Origin: Adiantum capillus-veneris | Lineage: Eukaryota; Streptophyta; Polypodiopsida; Polypodiales; Pteridaceae | DNA: 64,000 nt | Direction: 5' to 3' | NCBI GenBank assembly: GCA_014529385.2 | Contig: CM043948.1 | Coordinates: 20,227,951 to 20,291,950 of the forward strand | Notes under the pieces: model-generated | The model's input: the letters and a program-made list of their open reading frames with translations, nothing else | Databases searched by the model: none | Told to the model about the DNA's origin: nothing | Program-made: the position numbers and the translations under genes | Shown here: positions 10,694-21,905 of the stretch, one piece after another | Position numbering within the stretch: the first letter of the stretch is position 1 | Layout: each line of letters begins with the position of its first letter

Positions 10694-12504
10694 GAAGAAG
10701 GACTTTTTCGACGAAGTGTCAGTATAACTACCCTATTCAATGATTGGTGCTAATGGGTCTAGCCTCGTCTGAGTTACACTCTCTTCGGTGGACGTGGTGC
10801 TAATTTGACTTTTGACACTTTTAGCTCCCGACTTAACAAAGGCTCTTGACCTTAAATACATAAGAATGAAAGTTTGGTTGCAAACTTAAAGCTTACCTGG
10901 ACTCCTTCTTCCTGTGTGGCTTTGTGCTGATCTCCTTCTGGGATCTACACAAGGATGGTTAGTCTATTCACAAGGGTTTTCCCTGAATTACCAAAAATCT
11001 TTCAAGTATATACAACAACCCCTTAGTCAGTCTTCTGGTGGCCCAATTTCAAATATGAAATGATGGATGGGATCGATATAGAGAGTATGTCCTAGCAGTA
11101 TAGTCACAAATTGCAAAAAGTGTCTAATTCACTACTTTCTTAGTCTATCGTGATAGACTGACAATTTTCTCAGCACAAGTCAATTCAAAGTTGTGACTTT
11201 ACCCTTGAGTTCTAGTTACCCTCTATAGCCTATCCCTCAAGTTTTATGAAGTTTGGACACTTGGGTTGGGTTTTGGTCCCATTTTAGTATTTCAGTCAGA
11301 GCTTGATTCTCTATCTGACCCTCAGATTGACCTTCAGTGTTCTAAATGCCTTGAATTTTGGTGTGTCTGCTATTTAGGCCCTGATAAAACTCTCCCTAGG
11401 GAAAATTTGAAAGAAAAGTTCCCCAACAACAATTTCCTTGGTCTATCGCGATAGACTAGGCACTTTCTCCAATTTTAGCATTTTTCGCAAGTTTTCTCCA
11501 CAGTTGGTTCAGCCTCCCCTTGTGTAGCGCATTGACCAATTTTGGCACTGTTTGGACATTTGGTCAAAGACTTCTTGCCCTTGTCTCTGAATTCAGACTC
11601 TAAACACCAGTTTTGAAGTGTTGTGGTCAAAATGGTGTTCAAATTCACTCAATTTTTGTGAGTACCCTTGTATTGATGTGTTAAACCTGTGGTGTAAAGG
11701 TTTTTTGCTTGTTGCTAGTCAATCACCACCTTCATCAGTCTATCGCGATAGACCACGCAGAGAGCAATGGGGACTTAATTTTTTGTTTGTTTTTGCATAG
11801 TCTTGTTCCCTGTGCCCATATAAGTCTATCCCCCAAGTTTTATGAAGTTTGGACTTATTTTGATCTCAAACTCGAGCATTTCACAAATTTTTTTCACTTT
11901 TCTCTGACAATTCACAACTCCATTGCACTTGAAGTGATGCAAATTTGATGACACTTCATCTTAAACTTGTGAACACCAGTCGTACCTCATGACACAGTCA
12001 GTTTACCCTAGACTAATGGTTATATCTCTTCTTGGCCTCTTTAGGTTCACTTAGTGTTTCCTTACGACAATCACCTGTTTCGTTTTTTGTTGGTTTTGGT
12101 CGCAGTTTTAATGTTTTCTCGAGTGTTGGATCATAAATTTCAATGTCGACTCTTTTCACTCCTTTCAAGGGTATATGGGGTGGGTTTTGCTTTCAAGGCA
12201 AGCAACTGCCTTATTGTTTCTTCTTTTTGTTTGTTTTCTGCGGTTTTACAGCGTTTTTCTACTCTATTTCTTCACAAGTATAACAAGCATTCAAAACCAA
12301 AAACCATAACTCCACATTATCCTACTTAACTAAATCTAACTAGTCGCAGACCCTCGGCAAGACACAGGCTTCTTGGCTATCCACTAGACCTCAGGATACT
12401 CTATCCTTGGATCCTGTTCTAAAAGTTTAAGCTCTCTCTAGTCAAAACTAAAGTAAGCCAACCATCACACGAGTGACGTAGATCTCCCTACTTAAGTTCT
12501 TGTG
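10694..12504 (-). repeat. GypB 5' leader with ~297-bp repeats and palindromes
   Basis: This 1.8-kb non-coding region lies between primer site and gag. It contains the 16-bp palindrome with arm GTCTATCG or GTCTATC and a GC centre at 11441-11456 and 11738-11753 (perfect), and at 11143-11158 with centre GT. The starts are 298 and 297 bp apart. Other sequence repeats in register: CAAGTTTTATGAAGTTTGG occurs near 11237 and 11833 (596 bp apart), and a weaker GTTTGGACATTTGGTC near 11551. So the leader is a diverged tandem array of ~297-bp units, each with a palindrome. I see no gene here. Confidence 0.9.
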
Positions 12505-12522
12505 TCCCCGGCAGCGGCGCCA
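12505..12522 (-). other. Primer-binding site (tRNA-Asp type) of GypB
   Basis: On the minus strand the LTR end (CTAAAACA) is followed, after one T, by TGGCGCCGCTGCCGGGGA. This matches the 3' end complement of plant tRNA-Asp (TGGCGCCGTTGCCG) with one mismatch. It fixes the LTR border, the orientation of the element and the class of primer. Confidence 0.9.
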
Positions 12523-12523
12523 A

Positions 12524-13147
12524 TGTTTTAGGGAAAAACTACTCCCCTGTTCATACTCACGAGCACGACACAGACAACATACTTATCATCCGATGACAGG
12601 ACTAACCTGTAGGTGCACGTAGGCAATCTCGATAGCTTGTCAGGCTGAGACCAATCTACACATACGCACTTTTATGATGCATCAATCACTAACCCTGGTA
12701 GAATGCAACCCACTCTATCCCTAAATGCTCACCACACAGTTTACACGTCCAATGAACTCGGAATCGTATCAAACTTACTAGGCACCATCCTCTCACTAGG
12801 ATATACTTACCTATAAGTCTAATCTCACCAGATTTGAACCCTAGTTATCTCGAATACAGTCGCGATAGACTAACAGGTCATAATCCAAAAGTGGGCAAAA
12901 ATTAAGTTTATGAGAATCTATGTGTAGCTAATCTCTTTCTCATTCCATAAAGCACTTGATTATTGAAAACAGACACCGTTTGTGCTACTTACAAGCAAAA
13001 CAAGCTCAAGGAAGGATCAATCGCGATCAACTCAAAACGGTGAATGCGTAGCGTGGGCGCGTAGCTCTCGGAGAGACTACCGCGATGGTGTGGTCGCGTC
13101 GTGAATCCGATGAGGGAGAAGTGCGTAGCGAAGAGGATAAGACACAC

Positions 13148-13191
<44 letters not shown>

Positions 13192-13467
13192 ACTCGTACG
13201 ACACAGGATTAATATTCAAATGTTATTCAAAAAATGGTTCTAAGGTGACTTTTATACTTTTAGTCACCTTAGCTCAAAAATGTACATGGGGTTCTCTTAC
13301 TCATTATTACAAAGTGGGAACAAATCTGAGTCCTGACTAACTGATTAATCTTTACATAACCCATACGAATGGATCAAAATGATAAGACGTCTTTGACATA
13401 AAATGGGAATTTGATATGCTTTACAAGATGGGCTCATTACAACAGTTGGACCAGTGGGGCTCCAACA
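12524..13467 (-). repeat. 5' LTR of GypB
   Basis: Bounded on the minus strand by TGTTGGAGCCCC at 13467 and CCTAAAACA at 12524, with short inverted ends TGTT/AACA, and followed directly by the PBS. Length 944 bp. It contains a CT/AG microsatellite (13149-13190) and a degenerate copy of the leader palindrome at 12859-12870. The matching 3' LTR is not in the window, so no target duplication can be tested; the 5 bp to the right is GATGT. Confidence 0.85.
13149..13190. repeat. (CT)n microsatellite in GypB LTR
   Basis: About 20 uninterrupted CT units, AG on the element's sense strand, lying in the downstream third of the LTR. Similar AG tracts occur in the LTR-like repeats of Rep2. Confidence 0.95.
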
Positions 13468-13696
13468 GATGTATAACACCCTAAAGAAGGTAGTCATGCT
13501 AAATTTCCTTTGGTTTTTGAACAAGAGATCCCCTACTTTGAGGTTCTCTTAGGTTATTCATGTTGTTGCATGAATTAACTGCTTAATAGCTAGGCCATGC
13601 ATACTTGCTACCACGCAATCATCTATATTGGATGCACCTTGTGCATAGAGACAATAGTGTATAGTGCCCGTTGCTGAGGGATATATGTTCGAAACA
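13468..13696. other. Short unassigned interval
   Basis: 229 bp between the GypB LTR and the left repeat of Rep2. No ORF, repeat or element end was recognised. It may be a remnant of the DNA into which the flanking elements inserted. Confidence 0.5.
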
Positions 13697-14288
13697 TGAG
13701 CCGGGAAGAGGCAGGCCTCTGGCTATGAGAGGTGTGAAAGAGAGAGAACAAGAGACACTGATAGCTCTGGCAATCACCGTAATCATCAATCATTTGATTA
13801 ATGCTTTGAGTACAACTTAATCCTTAGCCAAGGCGGGCTGTTAATAGCACCGTCACTTGAATCATCTACTAACTAGGAGTTTAAGATCTCGTGATTAACT
13901 AAGTCATTAACGACATTGGGACTTAACAAAATGTTTAATCAATCTCTAGTTGATGACAGTGATGGTAATTATCTCTTGGCACTGTATCTACTTCAAGTTC
14001 CATTAGATTCTGCAAGCTTCAATTCTGTTCACTGCCTCAATTTTCATGCTTCAAGCTCTCCCTTATTTAGTATGCAAGCCTTGAAATCTTCTCCTCGAAG
14101 CTTTGACTTGAGAGAGAGAACCCTTTTATGGATTCCCTTTGTCTGTAACCTTCATTGCTGTGGCTTTTGAGAGAGAGCCCTTTTTCGCTTTGCTTCTCCA
14201 ACACGAGAGAGCCTTTTCTTCATTTCTTTGACACAAGAACGAGAGAGAGCGGGAGAGAGTCCTTGCTTTGTGATGCTTTGTATCCTAG

Positions 14289-14335
<47 letters not shown>

Positions 14336-14438
14336 TCCCCTTGGTTCCTTCCGAGCTCCAAACCTCCCTTGCTCTTCTACCGTTTCAACACCCCACACAA
14401 CTCCTCACATCCTCTTTTGCCTTGCTTGCTTTGCCAAG

Positions 14439-14483
<45 letters not shown>

Positions 14484-15554
14484 TGCCTTCATTCCTTTCT
14501 TTGGTAGCTGAGGTGGAGAGAGAGAGAGCGGGCTTGCCCTTCGAAGCCCCTGTTTCTTCTTTTCTTTCTCTTCTTCTCTTCTCCTTCTTTTCTTTGTTTC
14601 TTTCCTTCTTCTTCTTTCTTTCGTTCTTCTTTTTTTTTTCTTTCTCTCCACAGCGCGCTCCTTTCCCTTTCTCTCCTTTTCCCTAAACTTGCATGAATTT
14701 TTTTTTACTTCCCTCCCATAGAAAAGACAATTTCCCAGTCTTTTGAAGAGGGGCAATGATGGCGTCGTCATTGCCCTCTCTCTATTTTTCTCCCTCCTTG
14801 TCCACAGTAAGAAAAAATATTTTCTTTAATTGGGTGGCCATCCCATGGGCGGCCCCTCCCCTTGAGGTCATGGGCTGCCACTTCTTACCTTGGGTGGCCG
14901 TCCTCCGTTCTTGCTTCGGGCTGCCTATGCTTTATATATTGCAAGTCCAAGGTAATGCTAGGCACTCCTGCATCTTTCTCGAGAAGCCCATGTCGAGCTA
15001 GGCATATCCCACAATCAATATTCTCCATGAGACGTCATTCGGAAAAAGAGTTCAGAAAGAACTCCGCATTCGGTTACAGACACCATCATGGCAATGGCGA
15101 GCAACAGATTGGCACAAAATCATCTGCTAGCACGCAGTCAACAACTCACACACACTTTAACTTGTTATATCTTTTTGACCCGGGTTCCGATTGATGCATA
15201 GTCACTTCCTTCTAACCCCATATACTGAGTTCTACGCTCTCAAATTGTGTCAAGCTCCAAAAAACACCAAATGGCACTCCGATCAAGGCGAATGACCTAG
15301 CACAAAACTGGCCCCCAGGGAGATTTAATTTGGCGATATCTTGGTAATCGTAACTCCGATTGCTAATCTGAAAAGACCAGTGTGCTCCACAAAGTGAGCA
15401 CTTCAACCCCATGCATTCACTTCATTTTTGTCTCCTCAATTTCAGTTGCCCAATCTAATACAGATATGCAATTGACTTAAAATTCAAACTTCCATAACGT
15501 TTTCATCGTAGCTCCAATCGACGAGCCGTAAAGACAGGCCATTAGAGCACTTCA
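13697..15554. repeat. Left direct repeat (LTR-like) of Rep2
   Basis: 1.86 kb, TG...CA. It matches the right copy from the GCCTCTGG/GTGAAAGAGAGAGAAC segment at its left end to GACGAGCCGTAAAGACAGGCC near its right end. It holds two AG microsatellites (14292-14332, 14442-14480) and a long polypyrimidine run (about 14530-14660). Open frames here are products of those simple repeats and are not genes. Compared with the right copy it lacks about 210 bp near 15050. Confidence 0.75.
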
Positions 15555-16304
15555 AGTACTACAATTCTAGATCATAAAATCACATCTGTAATTACTTTAA
15601 GCATACTTATTTTTAGCATCATTAAGGCATCTATTGGCCCTTCAAAGCCACATCTGGCATACATTAATCATTAAACTTGGCATGCTAACAATCCTTGATC
15701 ATTGCTCAATAAGTGTGTAGGCTTCAAAGAAGCTTATCTTGAATTTGTTTGCTCTTTTTTCCATCATGGAAGCGGAGCTGCACCACATCTACCCCCTCTG
15801 AACCTGCAAAGCCTCCGGTCTATGCCAACTACACTTCAATCTGCATCTGCTATAGGTACCTTAAGATCTTTGCCATCATCAGACTCACGTAACTGGTAAA
15901 CATATGGAAAATAATATAAGGCTTATACCCTATCATCAATTTTCTATCTTAATCATTAGATAGTTGTCCATAAAAAATCTTTTGAATCGTATCCGCTGCC
16001 TTATCTTCAAAGCATTCAATTATGGAAAACCTATTTAGTGAACCCCTCCAGACTCAAGTGCTCTAGTTAATGATGCGAACCTGTCAAGCTCAAGTATGCC
16101 TTACTCTATCTGCACACAGAATGGCTGTCAAGTCCTTTACTTCAAGTTCTAGTAGTAGAACCAACTCATAAGATGTGAAGATACTTCATCAATTGTTCAA
16201 AGAAGTCAACTGGAAGCTAGTCATGTAATCTTATTGAATGCATGACCAAAAACTCTTTTGACTAAGCATAATCTAGAAACTAAAACCTTGTACCATTCAT
16301 CCTG
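15555..16304. other. Rep2 internal non-coding region
   Basis: No gene or element signature seen on either strand. On the minus strand it lies 3' of the unknown ORF and may be its former untranslated tail. Confidence 0.5.
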
Positions 16305-18028
16305 TTACAACAAATAACTAGTACTCTTCAAATCTGCAACTTGCATTTCAGTAGCCCCAGGATCAAATGGAATAATAAGAAATTTCCCACACACTGGAGC
16401 ATCATAATATCCACATGAGCATACATCTCCTGTATCAATCAACATCAAGAATTTCTAGTGCAAATATGCTACCCGCGGCTCAAATAGCACACAATTACTA
16501 TGCATACTTAACAGTATCCATCCATATTGAATCTTCTTACGAATATCCTTAGAATCTCCTAGATCAAACACCATTGAGATCACATAGCATTGAGGGCTTC
16601 GCAATATACTAGAGCTTCTCTTGAAGCATAATGCAACACCCTCATCCCGTAAATTTTTGGCAACTTAAGCTTGTTACCAGAAAGCATTAAAGAATTTTGA
16701 CTCCCTTTTATGGGTAGCCAATGCATCACTGACATAAGCATCAATAGGAACAACATCCAAATTCAGTCACACTTGGCACATTGTCCAAGGAAATGAAAAA
16801 CCCTGTGCACTTTATGAAGTATCAAGGATGATTTAGCATCATCACCCCCTATAGCTTCATAGCCATCACGAGAAATATTGGGACTCACTGTACCTATATC
16901 ATGAGAGGAATTTTTACCTGTTGGGGTTTCAACTTGATCATGAAAAACAGCTTTATCCTGTAGATCTTCACCCATAGCATCCTCGAGAAAAACAACCTTT
17001 AAAATATCAACATTCATCAAAACTGTAGGAGTTATCTCCTTGTGCAACCCATGTACAAGCATAGATGTAGAATCCCTGTCAATAGTCTGTTCACAATCAG
17101 CATAACCTAGACAGTGTTCATACTCATCAATATCATCCTCTACTTCCTCATCTGCATCCAAGTTACTTAGCAATCCATCATAGCACTATAAAGGCTCATC
17201 TAAAACCCCCCTCTGAAGAGGTACATGTATTAGAAAGAATACTGTCATGATCATCTGCTTCAGATCTAGACAAGAAATCATTGATTATGGCATCTTCTTC
17301 CATGATAACAAAATCTGCAAACATATTGTTAGTAGCAATCATAGGTTCATTGGTATTCTCAAGCTCATCTTGTGTTGGGTCCACAATCTTGGTCACTTCA
17401 TAAGCTACTGTGTATATAATAGCTTTATTTATGCAATCATCTGTAGCAAACATGTTATTATGCTCGGCTATAGTACATATAGTTTCAATAATATCATGTA
17501 GAGGCTCATCTGCTTGATGAACTCCTTCATCATATCCCATGTCAAGGTCAACAGCTTGTGAAACACTTATTGTACAGTCTATGTCTTCACTGAAACCATT
17601 ATTGAAGGTAGCATCCATGCGAGCAATCTTTGAAAAAAAATCATACAAATTTGTTTCAACATTAAATTCATCATTTACCTTTTCTTCTTTGCTCAAAATA
17701 AGCTCCTCTAAAACGGAATATGCTACTTCTAGCTCAACATTTTCTTTTGCTTTACTTCTTGCAGAAATATGCTCCTAGAATTCATCATAGTTGAGGAATT
17801 GCATCTGATCCCCTTCACTTTACTGAAGACAACCTGGCTTCGTTCAATAATCTCTTTTATTTCTAGATCAAGAATCCTTGAGCTTTCGCAAATAAATTCC
17901 TCTGCAAAATAATCCCACCGTGTGGGATATGATTTTGCCAGTTCTTGAACCTGCTTTTTAATATTTGAGCTTACAACAACCGCTTCAAAAGCTGCAATCA
18001 TCCAATTTTCTGGAACGTGAGCCATGCA
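16305..18028 (-). pseudogene. Unrecognised acidic protein remnant inside Rep2
   Basis: Coding-like sequence on the minus strand begins at MAHVPENWMIAAFEAV (Met near 18025, just inside the right repeat) and can be followed in three pieces: 18025 to about 17800; 17720-17196 (LEELILSKEEKVNDEF, then a long Asp/Glu-rich stretch); and 17190-16763 (LDADEEVEDDIDEYEHC). It may continue to a stop near 16305 through MVFDLGDSKDIRKKIQ and CSCGYYDAPVCGKFLI. Frameshifts and stops separate the pieces. There is no gag, protease, RT or integrase motif and I do not recognise the family. Because it sits between LTR-like repeats, capture of a host gene is possible, but this is inference. Confidence 0.5.
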
Positions 18029-18387
18029 GGCGCCGGGCCTCTGGTTGTGAGAGATGTGAAAGAGAGAGAACAAGAGACACTGACAGTTCTGGAAATTGCC
18101 GTAATCATCAGTTAATTGATTAATGCTTTGAGTACAACTTAATTCTTAGCCAAGGCGGTCTGTTAACAGCACCGTCACTTGAATCATCTGCTAACTAGGA
18201 GTTTACGCTCCCGTGGGATCCCCTTTGTCTGTAACCTTCATTTCTCTGGCTTTTGAAAGAGAGCCCTTGTTCACTTTGCTTCTCCAACACGAGAGAGCCT
18301 TTGCTTCGTTACTTTGAGATGAGAACAAGAGAGAGTAGGAGAGAGTCCTTGCTTCATGATGCTTTGTAGCCGAGGACGAGAGCGAGT

Positions 18388-18449
<62 letters not shown>

Positions 18450-18555
18450 ACTTTCCCCTTGGTTCCTTCTGAGCTCCAAACCTCCCTTGCTCTTCTACCG
18501 TTTCAACACCCCACACAACTCCTCACATCCTCTTTTCCTTTCTTGCTTTGCCAAG

Positions 18556-18596
<41 letters not shown>

Positions 18597-19864
18597 TTCC
18601 TTTATTCCTTGCTTTGGTAGCCGAGGTCGAGAGTGAGAGCGAGCTTGCCCGTCAAAGCCCCCGTTTCTTCTTTTCTTTCTCTTCTTCTCTTCTCATTCTT
18701 TTCTTTCTTTCTTCTTCTTCTTCTTTCTTTCCTTCTTTTCTTTATTTCCTTCTTCTCTTTTTCTTATTTTCTTTCTTTCTTCTTTTTCTTTTTTTTTTCT
18801 CTCCAGGGCGAACCTTGCATGACTTTCTTTTTACTTCCCTCCCATAAAAAGACAATTTCTCATGCTTGTGAAGAGGGGCAACGACAACGCCGCTGTTTCC
18901 TTCTCTCTCTTTTTCTCCCTCCTTGTCCACACTAAGAAAAAACATTTTATTTTATGGGGTGGCCATCCCATGGGGGGGGCCCTCCCCTTGAGGTCATGGG
19001 CGGCCACTTCTCACCTTGGGCACCCCTCCTCCATTCTTGCTTCGGGCGGCCTATGCTTTATATAGTGGCAAGGCCAAGGTAATGTTAGGCACTACTGCAT
19101 CTTTCTCAAGAAGCCCCTGTCGAGCTAGGCATATCCACAATCAATATGCTCCATGAGACATCATTCAGACAAAGAGCTCAACAAGAACTTTTTGTGCTTT
19201 CGTAATGCCACCACATTTGGCATATAATTCACAAAAATATTCCTAGACTCCAGATGTCCTCCTAAAGCCCTCGGCTGTCATATCATCATGAATTTAGTTG
19301 CTCATTTCAATTTCTTGGGTATGGTACCGCTTGCCTTCATGATTCAAGTATAAATTATTGGACTTGAGGAAAGGCCTTTCCTTTGCATTTGGTTACAGAT
19401 ACCATCATGGCAACGACGAGCAACAGATTGGCACAAAATCATCTGCTAACACGCAATCAACAACTCGCACACACTTTAACTTGTTATATCTTTTTGACCC
19501 AGGTTCTGATTGATGTTCCTTCTAACCCCATATACTGAGTACTACCCTCTCGAATGGTGTCAAGCTCCAAAAAACACCAAATGGCACTCCAATCAAGGCG
19601 ATTGACCTAGCACAAAATTGGCCCCCGGAGAAATTTAATTTGGCAATATCTTGGTAACCGTAACTCCGATTGCTGATCTGAAAAGACCGATGTGCTCCAC
19701 AAAGTGGGCACTTCAGCCCCATGCATTCACTTAATTTTTTTCTCCTCAGTTACAGTTGCCCAATCCGATACGGATTTGCAATCGACATAAACTTCAAAGT
19801 GCCATAACATTTTCATTGTAGCTCCAATCGACGAGCCGTAAAGACAGGCCGGTAGAGCACTTCA
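18018..19864. repeat. Right direct repeat (LTR-like) of Rep2
   Basis: 1.85 kb, the partner of 13697-15554. It has AG microsatellites at 18388-18447 and 18559-18594 and a polypyrimidine run near 18660-18805. About 210 bp near 19175-19385 have no counterpart in the left copy, so there was an insertion here or a deletion there. It ends CACTTCA at 19864, immediately before TGTTGGGG of the GypC LTR. Confidence 0.75.
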
Positions 19865-20790
19865 TGTTGGGGTTGATGGTGTGCGTGTGTGTGTGTGCTC
19901 AAGGAGGCTTGTGTGTGTGTGCAGACATAGATTACATAGTTAGAGAGAGAAGTACACACACTTTTGAAAAGGTAGACTCAATACACAAAAAAGTTCACAT
20001 ATACTTCTCCAGGCATATCCCTATCCTCGTCCCAGGACTCGGGTATCCTATCTCCTCCGCCATGTGTGGAGGTGGCGCCTTTACATAGATTCCACTTTTT
20101 TCTTTATCTTGTGTGGGAAAGGCTTCAAAGATAATCTACTTTAGGTTCCTAGCCTTTCCAAGGTTCCTTTTTACCAAACAATTTGAAGAGTTCCTTAATT
20201 AAATCACATCTTCCTCCCTTATCATGATCTCTCCATGGATCCTTTTTCCTTCCTCCTTTTCCCATCGGCATCAGTCCTATCTGGACTAGGCCGATTTCCA
20301 GACGCATCCGCGGGTCATATCCACCCGGCCGAGACACACTCCCATTCAATCCCATTTCTAGGGCAATGAATGAACCCAAGCTCAAAACATAGAGCAACGG
20401 TTATCAGTCCTAGCTAAAAAGGACCATCCCTTGTTGTATCCCACAGGTAAACACTTGCACCGGCCTTTTCTAAACATGAAGACAAGTTCACACTTAAATC
20501 TCTATGTTATGCTAGGGCTATCCACATTGATCTTCTCGGTAAATTTTTTAATCCTAGTTTAAATTTAGATTAAGCTCCTTGAGCTATAATCCCTTAATTC
20601 CTTTTTCCTTTTAATTTTCTACTCAATCAAGACCTTGGAAATAAACGAATCTCTTGGAGTTTTAAGGTTTTGTCTCAAGAAAGTTTCGAGTTAACCCCGA
20701 CTTCGATGAATCCCATTTTGGTCCCTTTTCGTCATTGCCATCCATGGGGCATCTCCATGGAAGCGATGGGAGTTTTATGTTCAAGCAACA
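19865..20790 (-). repeat. Probable 3' LTR of GypC
   Basis: Inferred from inverted ends TGTTG (19865) and CAACA (20790), a length (926 bp) close to the other gypsy LTRs here, and a purine-rich tract next to it on the minus strand (complement of TCCCCTTAATTCCCCC, 20800-20815) in the position of a PPT. It contains a GT microsatellite at 19879-19924. There is no second copy in the window to confirm the borders. Confidence 0.55.
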
Positions 20791-21569
20791 CAGTCATCTA
20801 TCCCCTTAATTCCCCCTTCGAATTTGCAAAACAAACTTAAAAGCAAACAAACTTGAAATGAACAATGCATATGCTTTCTATAATGAGTTTTTCTTGATGT
20901 GTCTATGTGTGGTACACAGAAAACTTCAAAATGCACCAACTTGCAATCTTGGGCAACTAATCAAAACTTCCTTTGAGTGCTTATGCCAGAGTAAAACCCT
21001 TCTATGCATGGTAGTGTAAAAATTGTGAAGTTCCTAAGAATGGACATGCGGGTGTATCGTAAAATATTCATGTACTAGTGTATGAATGATTAACAAATTC
21101 TTCTTTAAGAAGGGATTTAGGCATAACTTTATTACCGTGGAGAGGATTAATTATGTTGCTAGAAGAGGCTTATGGTTTGGGAACTTAATGTGTCTTTAGC
21201 AGGGTCTTCTTCTTGCTTTGGAAGAGCAACAATGAGGTGTATTGATGTCGCCGGTTCTTTTCCACTTTCCTTTGCTTGAAACCACCGATTTGGCTATGGG
21301 AATAGAGAGAGGTTAAGAAAACTAAAGCTATGGAAATCTTGTAGATAGGAGAGAAAAGGTGAAGAGTGTAATGGTAATTTGGATTATGGTTATGGCTTCT
21401 CTTGAGGAGAGAGGTGTGTGTAGGATGTGTGTGTGAAGGAGGGTTATCATTGGGTTTTCATGGCTCACCATCAAGGTTTCACTTTTGAAAATGTGAAGTG
21501 AAGTGAAGTGAAGCAAAGTGTTTAATGAGTAGGAAAGGCCTCCTTTTAAGCTTAATTTGATAAGGTCCT

Positions 21570-21589
21570 TAACTTATCGTGATAAGTTA
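21570..21589. repeat. Palindrome in GypC tail
   Basis: Arm TAACTTATC, centre GT, then the reverse complement of the arm (GATAAGTTA). Same architecture as the GypA and GypB palindromes (arm, GC or GT, arm), with a different arm sequence. A single copy was seen. Confidence 0.85.
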
Positions 21590-21624
21590 CTTTTGGATAT
21601 GTTGATATGATTTCTTCCTTTTCA

Positions 21625-21905
21625 AAGCTTCTCCAACAAGCTACTTATGCAAGAAGCTATTTTTCCTACAAGTGGCTTATGCATGAAGCTACTTTTCCTA
21701 CAAGTGACTTATGCAAGAAGCTACTTTCCCAACAAGTGGCTTATGCAAGAAGCTACATTTCCTACAAATGGCTTATGCATGAAGCTACTTCCCAACAAGT
21801 GGCTACTTTTTCAATTCAATAAGCTACTTTTCAACAAGTGGCTTTTTCAACGAGCTATTTTTCAACAAGTGGATTTTTCGAGAAGCTACTTTTCAACAAG
21901 TTACT
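21625..21905. repeat. ~33-bp minisatellite
   Basis: About eight diverged units built on AAGCTACTTTTCCTACAAG and TGGCTTATGCAWG. Later units shorten to AGCTACTTTTCAACAAGTGG. Open frames across it are repeat artefacts. Confidence 0.9.

Larger units (their letters stand above)
2390..13467 (-). mobile_element. GypB: Ty3/gypsy element on the minus strand, 5' LTR to integrase
   Basis: Reading right to left: 5' LTR (12524-13467), tRNA-Asp-type PBS, 1.8-kb leader, gag with zinc knuckles, aspartic protease, reverse transcriptase, RNase H and integrase, in the Ty3/gypsy order. The 3' end (accessory ORF, PPT, 3' LTR) is missing; the element stops at about 2390 against GypA. The coding region is cut by at least five stop codons and several frameshifts. 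The PBS is the type known from plant Athila/Tat elements, which is the main basis for placing it there. The left border is accurate to roughly 80 bp. Confidence 0.9.
13697..19864 (-). mobile_element. Rep2: LTR-like direct repeats around an unknown ORF
   Basis: Two direct repeats, 13697-15554 and 18018-19864, share sequence over nearly their whole length. Both start TGAGCC and end CACTTCA, so they have TG...CA ends like LTRs. The 2.46 kb between them has decayed coding sequence on the minus strand but no recognisable gag, protease, RT or integrase. No clear PBS follows either repeat. The right repeat ends exactly where the GypC LTR begins, so its true end may have been lost. A non-autonomous LTR element, perhaps with a captured gene, is the most likely reading; a segmental duplication is possible. 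Confidence 0.6.

Noticed and set aside
14155-14771. Several overlapping open frames with SLSLSL or ERERER runs (also 18203-18945 and 53327-53808)
   Set aside because: They are translations of AG/CT and GT microsatellites and polypyrimidine tracts; open in many frames and on both strands.
13692-19869. Target-site duplication around Rep2
   Set aside because: The 5 bp on the two sides (AAACA and TGTTG) differ; the right flank is also the start of the GypC LTR.
20149-20397. 82-codon minus-strand ORF as a gene
   Set aside because: No motif or homologue recognised; it lies within the probable GypC LTR.
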